6,950 bases of DNA. Source: CAYFMH01 sp964344165. GTDB lineage: Bacteria > Patescibacteriota > Gracilibacteria > UBA4473. Below the pieces are notes generated by a model, which was not told the DNA's origin, did not search any database, and saw nothing but the letters and a program-made list of their open reading frames with translations. This document shows positions 1 through 6,378 of the stretch, in pieces (position 1 is the stretch's first letter; every line of letters begins with the position of its first letter). The translations under genes were made by a program, and so were the position numbers. The DNA is taken from the NCBI GenBank assembly GCA_964344165.1, contig CAYFMH010000085.1, positions 1 to 6,950 on the forward strand. The letters are read 5' to 3'.

Positions 1-1835
1 CAGAGATCTACGACGGCGGAGCTATCAAAGAAATGTATCATTCTGGACGAGGGGGGGTCGTCATGCGAGCGAAAACGCAGATCGAAGAACTAAAAAACGG
101 AAAAACCGCGATCGTGGTCACGGAGATCCCCTACCAGGTAAATAAAGCTGAACTCGTGATGAAGATTGCCGATCTGGTCCGAGACAAAAAGGTCATCGGA
201 ATCACGGATCTACGAGATGAATCCAGCCGAGAAGGAATTCGGGTTGTGATCGAACTCAAACGGGATGCTTTCCCAAAAAAGATCCTCAACCAACTTTTCA
301 AATACACCACGCTCCAGAAAACCTTTAACCTCAATATGATTGCGTTGATCGATGGGATCAATCCACGACTTCTCAATCTCAAGGAAGTGCTCGAACATTT
401 CATCACACACCGGTTCGAAGTAGTACGACGACGAACCGAGTACGATCTCGCTGTGGCACAAGCCCGAGCGCACATCCTCGAAGGGCTCAAGATTGCGCTT
501 GACCACATTGACGAGGTTATCGAAACAATCAAAAAATCCGAAACGAAAGAGATCGCGGGGGAAGCGCTCCAGAAAAAATTTGGACTCACGGAGATTCAAG
601 CCAAAGCAATTTTGGAAATGCGTCTTCAAACACTGGCTGGACTCGAACGAAAGAAAATCGAAGATGAATTAGCAGAAAAATTAGCGCTCATCAAAGAACT
701 CGAAGGGATTCTTGCCAGCAAGGAAAAACAAGCCGACATCATTAAAGAAGAATTGGGAGCGGCCAAAGAGAAATTTGGAGACGAGAGACGGACAAAAGTT
801 CATCCATATGCACTGGGAAAATTTTCTGCAAAAGACACAATCCCAGATGAAGAAATGCTCGTCGTGCTCACTCAAGAAAACTACGTCAAACGACTCAGTC
901 CGTCCGTATTCCGAACCCAAAAACGAGGCGGTGTCGGGGTCGTGGGAGCGAAGACCAAAGATGAAGATGTGATCATGAAAACCGTCTTTGGAACCAATCA
1001 CAACGATCTGCTTTTCTTTACTAATTTCGGACGAGTGTTCTCTCTCCCGATGTACGAGATCCCAGAAGCTGGGCGAACCGCCAAGGGGACGCCGATTGTA
1101 AACCTGCTCCAGCTTCAACCAGACGAAAAAATCACCGAAATTCTTAACTTTAGTCGAGCGGTGGGAGAATACATCTTCATGTGTACGACTGGTGGAACGG
1201 TCAAAAAAACCTCGCTCGATCAATTCCAAAACATCCGACGAAGCGGACTCATCGCCTGCGGAGTCAAAGATGGAGAGTTGCTTCAGTGGGCGAAAGTTTC
1301 TTCGGGCGAAGATGAGGTTTTCATCGTGACTCATGAAGGAAAATCAATTCGTTTCCCAGAGGCCGATGTGCGACCGATGGGACGGTCGGCGGCGGGAGTA
1401 CGAGGGATTCGTCTCAAGGTGAGTGATCGAGTGATAGAGATGGACTTGCTCCGAGATCCGGAAGCCAAACTGCTCGTCGTGATGGAGAACGGACTCGGGA
1501 AGATGTCAAAAGTGAGCCTCTACCGAACGCAGTCTCGAGGAGGGACAGGGGTCAAAGCAGCTAATTTAACCACAAAAACTGGGAAACTAATCGGTGGACG
1601 GGTGGTTTCTGACGCCGACCTCGAAGAAGGAGACCTCCTTATGGTGACTAAAAACGGGCAGACCATCCGAACCCCGCTCAATACGGTAAAAACTGCGGGG
1701 AGGTCTACTCAAGGGGTAATCTTGATGCGACCATCCGAAGGAGACAGAGTGGCATCTATTTCACTGATTACCCATTACTCCAATACCAAAACAGAAAAAA
1801 GCCCCCCACAATCAATATTACCATCAGAAGAATAA
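1..1835 (+). CDS. gyrA: DNA gyrase subunit A, C-terminal two thirds (5' end cut by window)
   Basis: GyrA is the breakage-reunion subunit of the A2B2 gyrase that introduces negative supercoils. The reading frame is open from base 3; the ATG at 33 is internal, since the residues before it (EIYDGGAIKE) continue the family alignment. Residues below count from that Met. Seen: the end of the winged-helix/tower region (MRAKTQIEEL, EIPYQVNKAELV, ITDLRDESSREG), the coiled-coil segment (ALIDGINPRLLNLKEVLEHF to about 250), then a beta-pinwheel DNA-wrapping domain. A GyrA-box QKRGGVG lies at 296-302 and supports GyrA over ParC. A second box-like TQSRGGTG lies at 499-506, and degenerate blades at RTAKGT, RSAAGVRGIRL and RSTQGVILM. 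About 270 N-terminal residues with the active-site Tyr lie outside. It ends in tandem TAATAA. The last 22 residues, after the final blade strand, overlap the convergent gene. Arg is mostly CGA. Identification is very secure. Confidence 0.97.
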   Translation, partial: EIYDGGAIKEMYHSGRGGVVMRAKTQIEELKNGKTAIVVTEIPYQVNKAELVMKIADLVRDKKVIGITDLRDESSREGIRVVIELKRDAFPKKILNQLFKYTTLQKTFNLNMIALIDGINPRLLNLKEVLEHFITHRFEVVRRRTEYDLAVAQARAHILEGLKIALDHIDEVIETIKKSETKEIAGEALQKKFGLTEIQAKAILEMRLQTLAGLERKKIEDELAEKLALIKELEGILASKEKQADIIKEELGAAKEKFGDERRTKVHPYALGKFSAKDTIPDEEMLVVLTQENYVKRLSPSVFRTQKRGGVGVVGAKTKDEDVIMKTVFGTNHNDLLFFTNFGRVFSLPMYEIPEAGRTAKGTPIVNLLQLQPDEKITEILNFSRAVGEYIFMCTTGGTVKKTSLDQFQNIRRSGLIACGVKDGELLQWAKVSSGEDEVFIVTHEGKSIRFPEADVRPMGRSAAGVRGIRLKVSDRVIEMDLLRDPEAKLLVVMENGLGKMSKVSLYRTQSRGGTGVKAANLTTKTGKLIGGRVVSDADLEEGDLLMVTKNGQTIRTPLNTVKTAGRSTQGVILMRPSEGDRVASISLITHYSNTKTEKSPPQSILPSEE

Positions 1836-2670
1836 TAAATACCCACATGAGCCACTTGTGAGATTTTGACGGTTTTTTTTCTTTCTTTTTTGCCTCTTCT
1901 TCTTTTTTCTTTAGTTCTTCAGGGTTTTCTGGAGCTTCTACAAGGTTTTCTTCGAGATCCTCGACGGGAGCAAATTCGTTTATTTCTTCTAATTTCTGAT
2001 ATCGAGAAACTTCCGGATTATACGCCTGATAGAAAAGTTCAATAATCTGGCTGGTTTTCATCCGTCTGGTGCTGAGTCCACAGTTTTCGAGTCCTGTTTT
2101 GACCGTCGTAATTCGAGAATCCAGCTTGGTCGTAAGATCGTGGAATTCTTTTTTTCGCTTAATGATTTCTGGCAGACTATCGGCTGGAGAAATATAATCC
2201 AAAAATTTAGAAAGAAGAGTATTTTTAACCGCCCGGAGTGGAACCTGTGGGATAATCACAAAAAACTTTTTTTCCATGATATTGGTAGATTCAACCAGTC
2301 TTTGAATATACTCAATGTATTCTTGCATTTGTGTTTTGAGCAGGTCATTGGTTTGGTTTTCCATCTTTGTACTAAGCATCTCTAGATATCCATCGATGTC
2401 CAATTTCCTTGATCGGACAAGCGTTTGAACCGGAAAATCCAGCGCATTTAGGAAGTTCTGATAAGCCATAATCAGTCCATCTTGTTCTTCTTCTGATTTA
2501 AGATCAAAGTTTACCGCAGAGACCTCTAGGATCGCTCGGATGCCACCGTCTTTGAGGATAACAGTGTCATCACGCACACTAGAAATCTGCAGATATCTTT
2601 GAGTGGAGAGCAATTTATTGTTTTTTGCTCTCTTTACGTCTTCTTTTTTTTCTTTTTTAGTATCAGCCAT
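1768..2670 (-). CDS. TraC-like (VirB4 N-domain-like) conjugation/type IV secretion protein with C-terminal membrane anchor
   Basis: This 300-residue protein belongs to the TraC-like group that in candidate-phyla genomes follows a PrgI protein and usually precedes a VirB4 ATPase. Seen: a Lys-rich N-terminus; a core (about 21-230) with STQRYLQISSVRDDTVILKD, IRAILEVSAVNFDLKSEEEQ and FFVIIPQVPL; a Glu-rich then Lys-rich linker (about 236-271); and one strong transmembrane helix (about 273-297, WLMWVFIILLMVILIVGG) ending SNG. There is no Walker A motif, so it is not the ATPase itself. The anchor suggests attachment of the cytoplasmic domain to the inner membrane (inference). The ATG lies 12 bp after the prgI stop, with an A-rich leader and no Shine-Dalgarno, which suggests translational coupling. 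The last 22 codons are antisense to gyrA. Family assignment is from remembered motifs; the precise role is unknown. Confidence 0.75.
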   Translation of the reverse strand: MADTKKEKKEDVKRAKNNKLLSTQRYLQISSVRDDTVILKDGGIRAILEVSAVNFDLKSEEEQDGLIMAYQNFLNALDFPVQTLVRSRKLDIDGYLEMLSTKMENQTNDLLKTQMQEYIEYIQRLVESTNIMEKKFFVIIPQVPLRAVKNTLLSKFLDYISPADSLPEIIKRKKEFHDLTTKLDSRITTVKTGLENCGLSTRRMKTSQIIELFYQAYNPEVSRYQKLEEINEFAPVEDLEENLVEAPENPEELKKKEEEAKKKEKKPSKSHKWLMWVFIILLMVILIVGGFFLFWYWSNG

Positions 2671-2682
2671 TTTTATTGTTGT

Positions 2683-3120
2683 TTATTTTTTCTTTTTTTC
2701 ACCGTCGAGCATGGCAGCGACATTTTTTATGTCTTTACGTGAAACTTCTTTTGGAGCGGCTTTTTGTTGTCCTGTTTTTTTTCCTTTTGGATTGTAGACA
2801 GTCGTCAGAGAGACAAAGAGATTGTCTCCATGAGCCAGCCAGTATCTCCGAGGAGCACGAAAAAAAGTCTCAATAAGTAACAAAATCCATTGGAAAAGGG
2901 GAATCGAGTGAACCTTAAAAAAAGCAAAAGCCACAGCAAGTATGGCTGGAAGCCAGCATAAAAAGATATCAATTTGATTTAAGTGATAGTGCTTATTCAT
3001 ATTCACGTACATGAAGTACGAGATTCCAAATCCTACCAACAGCATCAAGAACTGTCGGAATGTGATGAACCAGAGGATGGTATCCTCTCTCTGGACGTTT
3101 CTAGGAACTTTTGCTCTCAT
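2683..3120 (-). CDS. PrgI-family membrane protein
   Basis: A small inner-membrane protein (145 residues) of the PrgI family, found next to VirB4/TraC-like proteins in Gram-positive conjugative elements and candidate-phyla type IV secretion or pilus loci; its mechanistic role is not settled. Seen: the family's N-terminal signature (VPRNVQREDTILWFITFRQFLML), two hydrophobic helices (about 24-41 and 51-70), a further hydrophobic stretch (73-87), the conserved RAPRRYW segment, and a Lys-rich C-terminal tail (112-145) ending EKKKK. The ATG at 3120 sits about 12 bases downstream of the transcription start predicted from a TATAAT box. Only a poor Shine-Dalgarno (AAAGGG, about 13 bases away) is present. 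It is the first gene of a two-gene unit with the TraC-like gene. Confidence 0.8.
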   Translation of the reverse strand: MRAKVPRNVQREDTILWFITFRQFLMLLVGFGISYFMYVNMNKHYHLNQIDIFLCWLPAILAVAFAFFKVHSIPLFQWILLLIETFFRAPRRYWLAHGDNLFVSLTTVYNPKGKKTGQQKAAPKEVSRKDIKNVAAMLDGEKKKK

Positions 3121-3370
3121 TTGTATAAAAATTCCCTTTATTATACCTCAAATTAAGGTTTAATACAAGTGCTTTTTTGTGTTTTTTTACTTGGATAATT
3201 TTTAAGCACAAATTTTTAAATAAATTCTAAATTCTAATTTTTAAACATTAAAAATTACGTGTCTGCCGAAATTTTAAAATTAATCTTAAAGACATATGTA
3301 GGAGGGAGATTTATTTATAAAATTCAAAAATTACAAAATTAAAAATTTCTTAAAAAACGAGCTTTAAACT
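3121..3370. other. AT-rich intergenic spacer
   Basis: A 250-base spacer between the prgI start and the trpDCF stop. Apart from the promoter at its left end and the terminator at its right end it holds low-complexity AT sequence with repeated AATTTTTAA and AAATTCTAA words. An AGGAGGGAG at 3300-3308 (+ strand) looks like an orphan Shine-Dalgarno but no ATG, GTG or TTG reading frame follows it. I see no RNA gene or reading frame here. Confidence 0.6.
3140..3168 (-). promoter_or_regulatory. Putative sigma70-type promoter of the prgI-traC-like unit
   Basis: On the minus strand a perfect TATAAT occupies 3145-3140, with TTGTAT (3 of 6 matches to TTGACA) at 3168-3163, 17 bases upstream. Transcription would start near 3133, leaving a leader of only about 12 bases before the prgI ATG. 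The -10 is strong and the -35 weak. AT-rich spacers yield such boxes by chance, but position and spacing fit. Confidence 0.5.
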
Positions 3371-3383
3371 TTAGAGAAGCTCG
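3352..3383 (-). terminator. Rho-independent terminator of the trp operon
   Basis: On the minus strand the arms CGAGCTT (3383-3377) and AAGCTCG (3364-3358) form a 7-bp stem with a 12-base loop, followed at once by six T (3357-3352) and further T-rich sequence. The trpDCF stop codon (3373-3371) lies in the loop, so the terminator is embedded in the 3' end of the gene. The stem is modest but the T-run is correctly placed. It implies that trpB and trpA are not transcribed downstream from this operon. Confidence 0.7.
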
Positions 3384-5764
3384 ATAAATTTTTCGATTTT
3401 TCCTTGGGATACGTGTCCTTCTTTTTCAATTCCAGAGGCCGTATCAAATCCCCACGGATCTAGTTCTTTTTTGATTTTTAAGACGTTTTCGGTCGTAATT
3501 CCTCCAGCCAGGAGGTAGGAGAAATCAACATCTCTGAGCAGTTCATACGGACTGAGTTCTCCACTTCCAGGATCTTTGCCATCGAAGAGGATAAATGCGC
3601 AGTGCGGTAAAAATTTACGAGCGAGATCGATATCTTTTTCCGTTTGTAATTTGATCGTTTTGATGACTGGGCGAGTGCATTTTTTTATAAAATCGAGATC
3701 TTCCTCCCCCGAAAGCTGAATGAAATCCAAATCTAGGTTTTCTGCTATTTGATGGATAAAATCGATTTCTTGATTCTGAAAAATCCCCACAACTTTTGTT
3801 CTCTGGCACTTTGCTCGGATTTTTTTAGCCAGATCTTCATCGATGCATCGTGTGCTCGTGGGAACAAAATTGAGCCCAATCATGTCTACATCGTGTAATT
3901 CACAGAATTCTGCGTCTTCGATGGATCGAATTCCACAGACTTTGAATATTTTTTTGGCATTTTTAAACGCTTTGATAGAGCGGATTTTTATGTTTTCATT
4001 CTGTACTCGCATGAGACTTGTCCCGATCAAAATTCCGTTAATTTTTCTCGGCAAAATCTGGATATCTTTTGTGCTTTCGATTCCACTTTCTGAGATAATG
4101 ATTTTATCGTTTGGGATGTGTGGGACGAGATGTTCTGTGTTTTTTAGGTCAATTTTGAGCGTTTTGAGATCTCGATTGTTGATGCCGATGATTTGTGCTT
4201 TGGTCTGGAGTGCTTTTTTGAGTTCTGCTTGGGTGTGAACCTCCATCAGGCAATCCAATCCTAAGCTCTCCGCCAGGTCGATGAATTCATTCATTTGTTC
4301 CATCTCCAGAATTACAGCGATTAATAAAACAGCCGAAGCTCCGGCTTCTGCCGCTTCGTAAATTTGAGATTTATCGATGATAAAGTCTTTTCTCAGTATG
4401 GGGATATTTACAGCTTTGGCTACTTTTTCGAGATCTTTGAGGCCCCCTCCGAAGTATTTTTTATCCGTCAAAACAGAGATAGCCGCGGCTCCAGAATCTT
4501 CATACAGTTTTGCAATTTTGACTACATCCGCGTCTTCATCAGCTAATTTTCCTATGCTGGGAGAGTGCTTTTTGATCTCACAGATGAGATTGAGGCCTGG
4601 TTTTTCGAGAGCTTTTTTAAAACGATTGAGACGCCCAAATTGGGCGTCTTTACGGCGAGGTTGGGGAACCTCGCATCCTGGTTGTGCGGCCAGTTCTTGA
4701 TACTTATTCCCTACAATCTCATACAGTTTTCTTTTATTAGTGCTGATATCGCGGTACGCTTCAAATTTTTCATAAGCCCTTCCGGACTCTACGGCTTCTT
4801 TGGCCATTTGGTAGCCTTCTTGCCAGGTTTTTGCATTTCCCATCATCTTCAGCACCGCGGCGGCATTGATCAGGACGAGATCGAGATGTCTGGTTTTACA
4901 TTCTCCTCGGAGGATTGATTCGGCGATTTTTGTGTTGAATTTAGCATCTCCACCAGCGATTTCTTCGAACGAACAAGGTTCGATGCCGAAGTCGGATGGG
5001 GAAATCTTGTATGTCCGTAGGGGCGCATTGCAATGCGCCTCTACAATACATGTTTCCCCGGTAAGGGTTATCTCATCCAATCCGTCTTCGCCTCGTACCA
5101 TCATCACCTTCTCTTTTCCCAATTTTTGTGCCGTTTCGGCAATAAGTTCCATTTTGTCTTCGAAGGCCGTCCCGATGATCTGATATTTTGCATTGACGGG
5201 GCTGATGAGCGGACCGAGAATATTGAAGAGGGTTGGACGTCCCAGTTCTTGGCGAACCTTCACGAAGTGCTTCATCACTGGGTGAAATGATCGGGCAAAG
5301 AGAAACGCCAAACCTTCTTTCCAAAAAGTGTAAGAGAGGACTTCTGATTTTGCCTCAATATTAATGCCCATATTTTCGAGTAAATCGAAACTCCCAAATC
5401 TTCCGGAGGCAGCCTTGTTCCCGTGTTTAGCGATTTTTATATCCAAAGCCGCGAGGATGAAGGCGGAGATGGTGGAGGTATTGATCCGGATCAGGCCAGA
5501 GCCGCCGGTGCCGCAGATGTCGACGGCTTCTGGCAGGCATAAGGTAGGGGCGGATGGCAATCCGCCCGTACATGCCTGTAATAATATTTCTGCAAATGCC
5601 GATAATTCTGCCGGTTCCACGCCTTTTCCTTGGAAAAGCGTCAGGATCTCACCTTTTTGCTCATCGGTGAGATGTTCAGCGATACTTTCAGATAAGAAAA
5701 ACTGGATCTCTTTTTGAGAAAGAGATTTTTTATCCGTGAGTTTTTGAATGATGGCTTGGTACAT
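3371..5764 (-). CDS. trpDCF: Trifunctional TrpD-TrpC-TrpF fusion (anthranilate phosphoribosyltransferase / indole-3-glycerol-phosphate synthase / phosphoribosylanthranilate isomerase)
   Basis: A 797-residue cytoplasmic enzyme carrying three consecutive steps from anthranilate to indole-3-glycerol phosphate. TrpD (about 1-340): PRPP loop GTGG (85-88), NTST (95-98), KHGN (113-116), Arg171 at the usual anthranilate-binding position, metal pair Asp230-Glu231. TrpC (about 344-595): Glu396/Lys398 of EIKKHSPS, Lys459 in RKDF, Glu508 in MEVH, INNRDL (528-533), SESGI (558-562). TrpF (about 605-797): Cys609 in KVCGI and Asp728 in LFDGKDPGSG as acid/base pair, LAGGIT (752-757). All catalytic residues are present, so all three activities are expected. 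The physical order D-C-F differs from the reaction order D-F-C. The residue after GTGG is Ser89, not the usual Asp. The start fits the normal TrpD N-terminus; no Shine-Dalgarno, and the ATG lies 6 bp after the upstream stop. Four palindromic segments lie in frame (residues 63-77, 241-250, 364-379). Confidence 0.95.
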   Translation of the reverse strand: MYQAIIQKLTDKKSLSQKEIQFFLSESIAEHLTDEQKGEILTLFQGKGVEPAELSAFAEILLQACTGGLPSAPTLCLPEAVDICGTGGSGLIRINTSTISAFILAALDIKIAKHGNKAASGRFGSFDLLENMGINIEAKSEVLSYTFWKEGLAFLFARSFHPVMKHFVKVRQELGRPTLFNILGPLISPVNAKYQIIGTAFEDKMELIAETAQKLGKEKVMMVRGEDGLDEITLTGETCIVEAHCNAPLRTYKISPSDFGIEPCSFEEIAGGDAKFNTKIAESILRGECKTRHLDLVLINAAAVLKMMGNAKTWQEGYQMAKEAVESGRAYEKFEAYRDISTNKRKLYEIVGNKYQELAAQPGCEVPQPRRKDAQFGRLNRFKKALEKPGLNLICEIKKHSPSIGKLADEDADVVKIAKLYEDSGAAAISVLTDKKYFGGGLKDLEKVAKAVNIPILRKDFIIDKSQIYEAAEAGASAVLLIAVILEMEQMNEFIDLAESLGLDCLMEVHTQAELKKALQTKAQIIGINNRDLKTLKIDLKNTEHLVPHIPNDKIIISESGIESTKDIQILPRKINGILIGTSLMRVQNENIKIRSIKAFKNAKKIFKVCGIRSIEDAEFCELHDVDMIGLNFVPTSTRCIDEDLAKKIRAKCQRTKVVGIFQNQEIDFIHQIAENLDLDFIQLSGEEDLDFIKKCTRPVIKTIKLQTEKDIDLARKFLPHCAFILFDGKDPGSGELSPYELLRDVDFSYLLAGGITTENVLKIKKELDPWGFDTASGIEKEGHVSQGKIEKFIELL
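4629..4674. repeat. Two tandem perfect palindromes inside the coding sequence, early TrpC region
   Basis: First unit at 4629-4649: 10-bp perfect arms (AGACGCCCAA / TTGGGCGTCT) around a single A. Second at 4655-4674: 8-bp perfect arms (GCGAGGTT / AACCTCGC) around GGGG. Five bases separate them. Together they encode residues 364-379 (CEVPQPRRKDAQFGRL), a Pro/Arg/Gln-rich stretch with no obvious match in IGPS, between the helix KRKLYEIVGNKYQELA and the conserved RFKKALEKPGLNLI. The hairpins are clear by eye; calling them mobile or repetitive elements is inference. Confidence 0.7.
5017..5044. repeat. 28-bp palindromic element (copy A) inside the TrpD region
   Basis: Arms GTAGGGGCGCATTG and CAATGCGCCTCTAC pair over 14 bp with a single G:T pair and no loop. 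On the coding strand the element starts exactly at a codon boundary (GTA GAG GCG CAT...) and encodes residues 241-250, VEAHCNAPLR. It falls in a loop of TrpD between LTGET and YKISPSDFG, a region variable in the family, where the palindrome seems to have replaced or slightly extended the usual residues. It shares GTAGGGGCG, GAT/CAT and GCAAT with the copy at 5544-5571. Confidence 0.75.
5534..5578. repeat. Diverged second copy of the 28-bp palindrome (copy B) with outer flanking arms
   Basis: The core at 5544-5571 begins GTAGGGGCGGATGG and ends CAATCCGCCCGTAC, pairing at 12 of 14 positions. It matches copy A at most positions of both arms. Outside it, CAGGCAT (5534-5540) pairs with ATGCCTG (5572-5578), leaving a 3-base bulge AAG, so the whole makes a 45-base hairpin. 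It encodes residues 63-77 (QACTGGLPSAPTLCL), in the variable loop just before the PRPP-binding DICGTGG. Here the element is read one base out of phase relative to copy A. Confidence 0.7.
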
Positions 5765-5770
5765 TATTTT

Positions 5771-6376
5771 TTATAAAATTGAGTCTGCAGAAAGTTTATC
5801 ATAAACAATATTAAAAACTTCATTTTCGCCATTTTTTATCACATTAATTGATAAATCGGCTAATTCCTTGGTGGGTTCAACGTATTTTAAATGCATGGGA
5901 ACTAAAATTTTATTATTATATTCTGATTCATCATTATAAGTTATTTTATTTCTTCTTTTCATACTTTCGGCAATTGGAATATCCAAGTAAATTTTGAGAT
6001 CAAATAAATTTCTTATCCTTTCATCATAAAGAACCATATACCCTTCAACAATTATGATTTTTTTAGGTTCCAGAATATGTTTAATTCTTCCTTTTTCTTC
6101 ATAATCGGGATTGCGAACCCTGCATTTAGTCATGATTTCAACCTCTTTGTTGTCTTTTAATTGTGTTAAATCTAACAATAATTGATCAAAATTAATTGCA
6201 TCGGGATGATCCCAATTTTTCATTCCTTCAAAAACTGAAATTTCACTTTCTTCTTTTTGGTAATCATCAAAATGAACGACTTCGATTAAATCAGGATATT
6301 TATTTTTTAATCTAGAAGATAGGGTGGATTTCCCACAACCTGAACCTCCCGCAATTCCGATAAAAAAGTGATTCAT
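5771..6376 (-). CDS. udk: Uridine-kinase-like P-loop kinase
   Basis: A 201-residue cytoplasmic P-loop kinase most like uridine kinase, which phosphorylates uridine/cytidine with a nucleoside triphosphate. Seen: Walker A GGSGCGKS (10-17); HFDDY (35-39) at the position of the family's DSFY; NWDHPDAINFDQLL (54-67), the NFDHPDAFD signature; IIIVEGYMVLYDERIR (107-122), the VEGIL..DxRLR motif; IYLDIP (129-134); and PMHLKYVEPTK (160-170), the C-terminal PMHEQFIEPSK motif. Length is near the usual 200-215. The usual PxYDF substrate segment is replaced by MTKCRVRNPDYEEK, so substrate is uncertain; a related nucleoside or phosphoribulokinase-type activity is possible. The ATG lies 2 bp after the trpG stop. 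Sampled GC is 22-33% against about 47% in both neighbours, and none of its eight Arg codons checked is CGA, which suggests recent acquisition. Confidence 0.8.
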   Translation of the reverse strand: MNHFFIGIAGGSGCGKSTLSSRLKNKYPDLIEVVHFDDYQKEESEISVFEGMKNWDHPDAINFDQLLLDLTQLKDNKEVEIMTKCRVRNPDYEEKGRIKHILEPKKIIIVEGYMVLYDERIRNLFDLKIYLDIPIAESMKRRNKITYNDESEYNNKILVPMHLKYVEPTKELADLSINVIKNGENEVFNIVYDKLSADSIL

Positions 6377-6378
6377 GT

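Noticed and set aside
681..1334. Long open frame antisense to gyrA (217 codons)
   Set aside because: It lies wholly within gyrA, has no recognisable domain, and reflects gyrA codon bias; a shadow frame.
1672..1700. Inverted repeat CCCCGC/GCGGGG near the end of gyrA
   Set aside because: Only 6-bp arms with a 17-base loop and no T-run on either strand; it lies in conserved pinwheel coding sequence.
1852..1880. Possible gyrA terminator (weak CACA/TGTG stem followed by eight T)
   Set aside because: The stem is only about 4 bp with a mismatch, and the T-run lies 5-12 bases past it. The T-run is explained by Lys codons of the convergent gene's linker.
3300..3308. AGGAGGGAG, a strong Shine-Dalgarno-like sequence on the + strand
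   Set aside because: No usable start codon and reading frame follows within normal spacing; likely chance in the spacer.
4332..4360. Small inverted repeat AGCCG/CGGCT in the TrpC part
   Set aside because: Short arms, and the encoded EAAEAGASAVLLI is conserved in IGPS, so coding constraint explains it.
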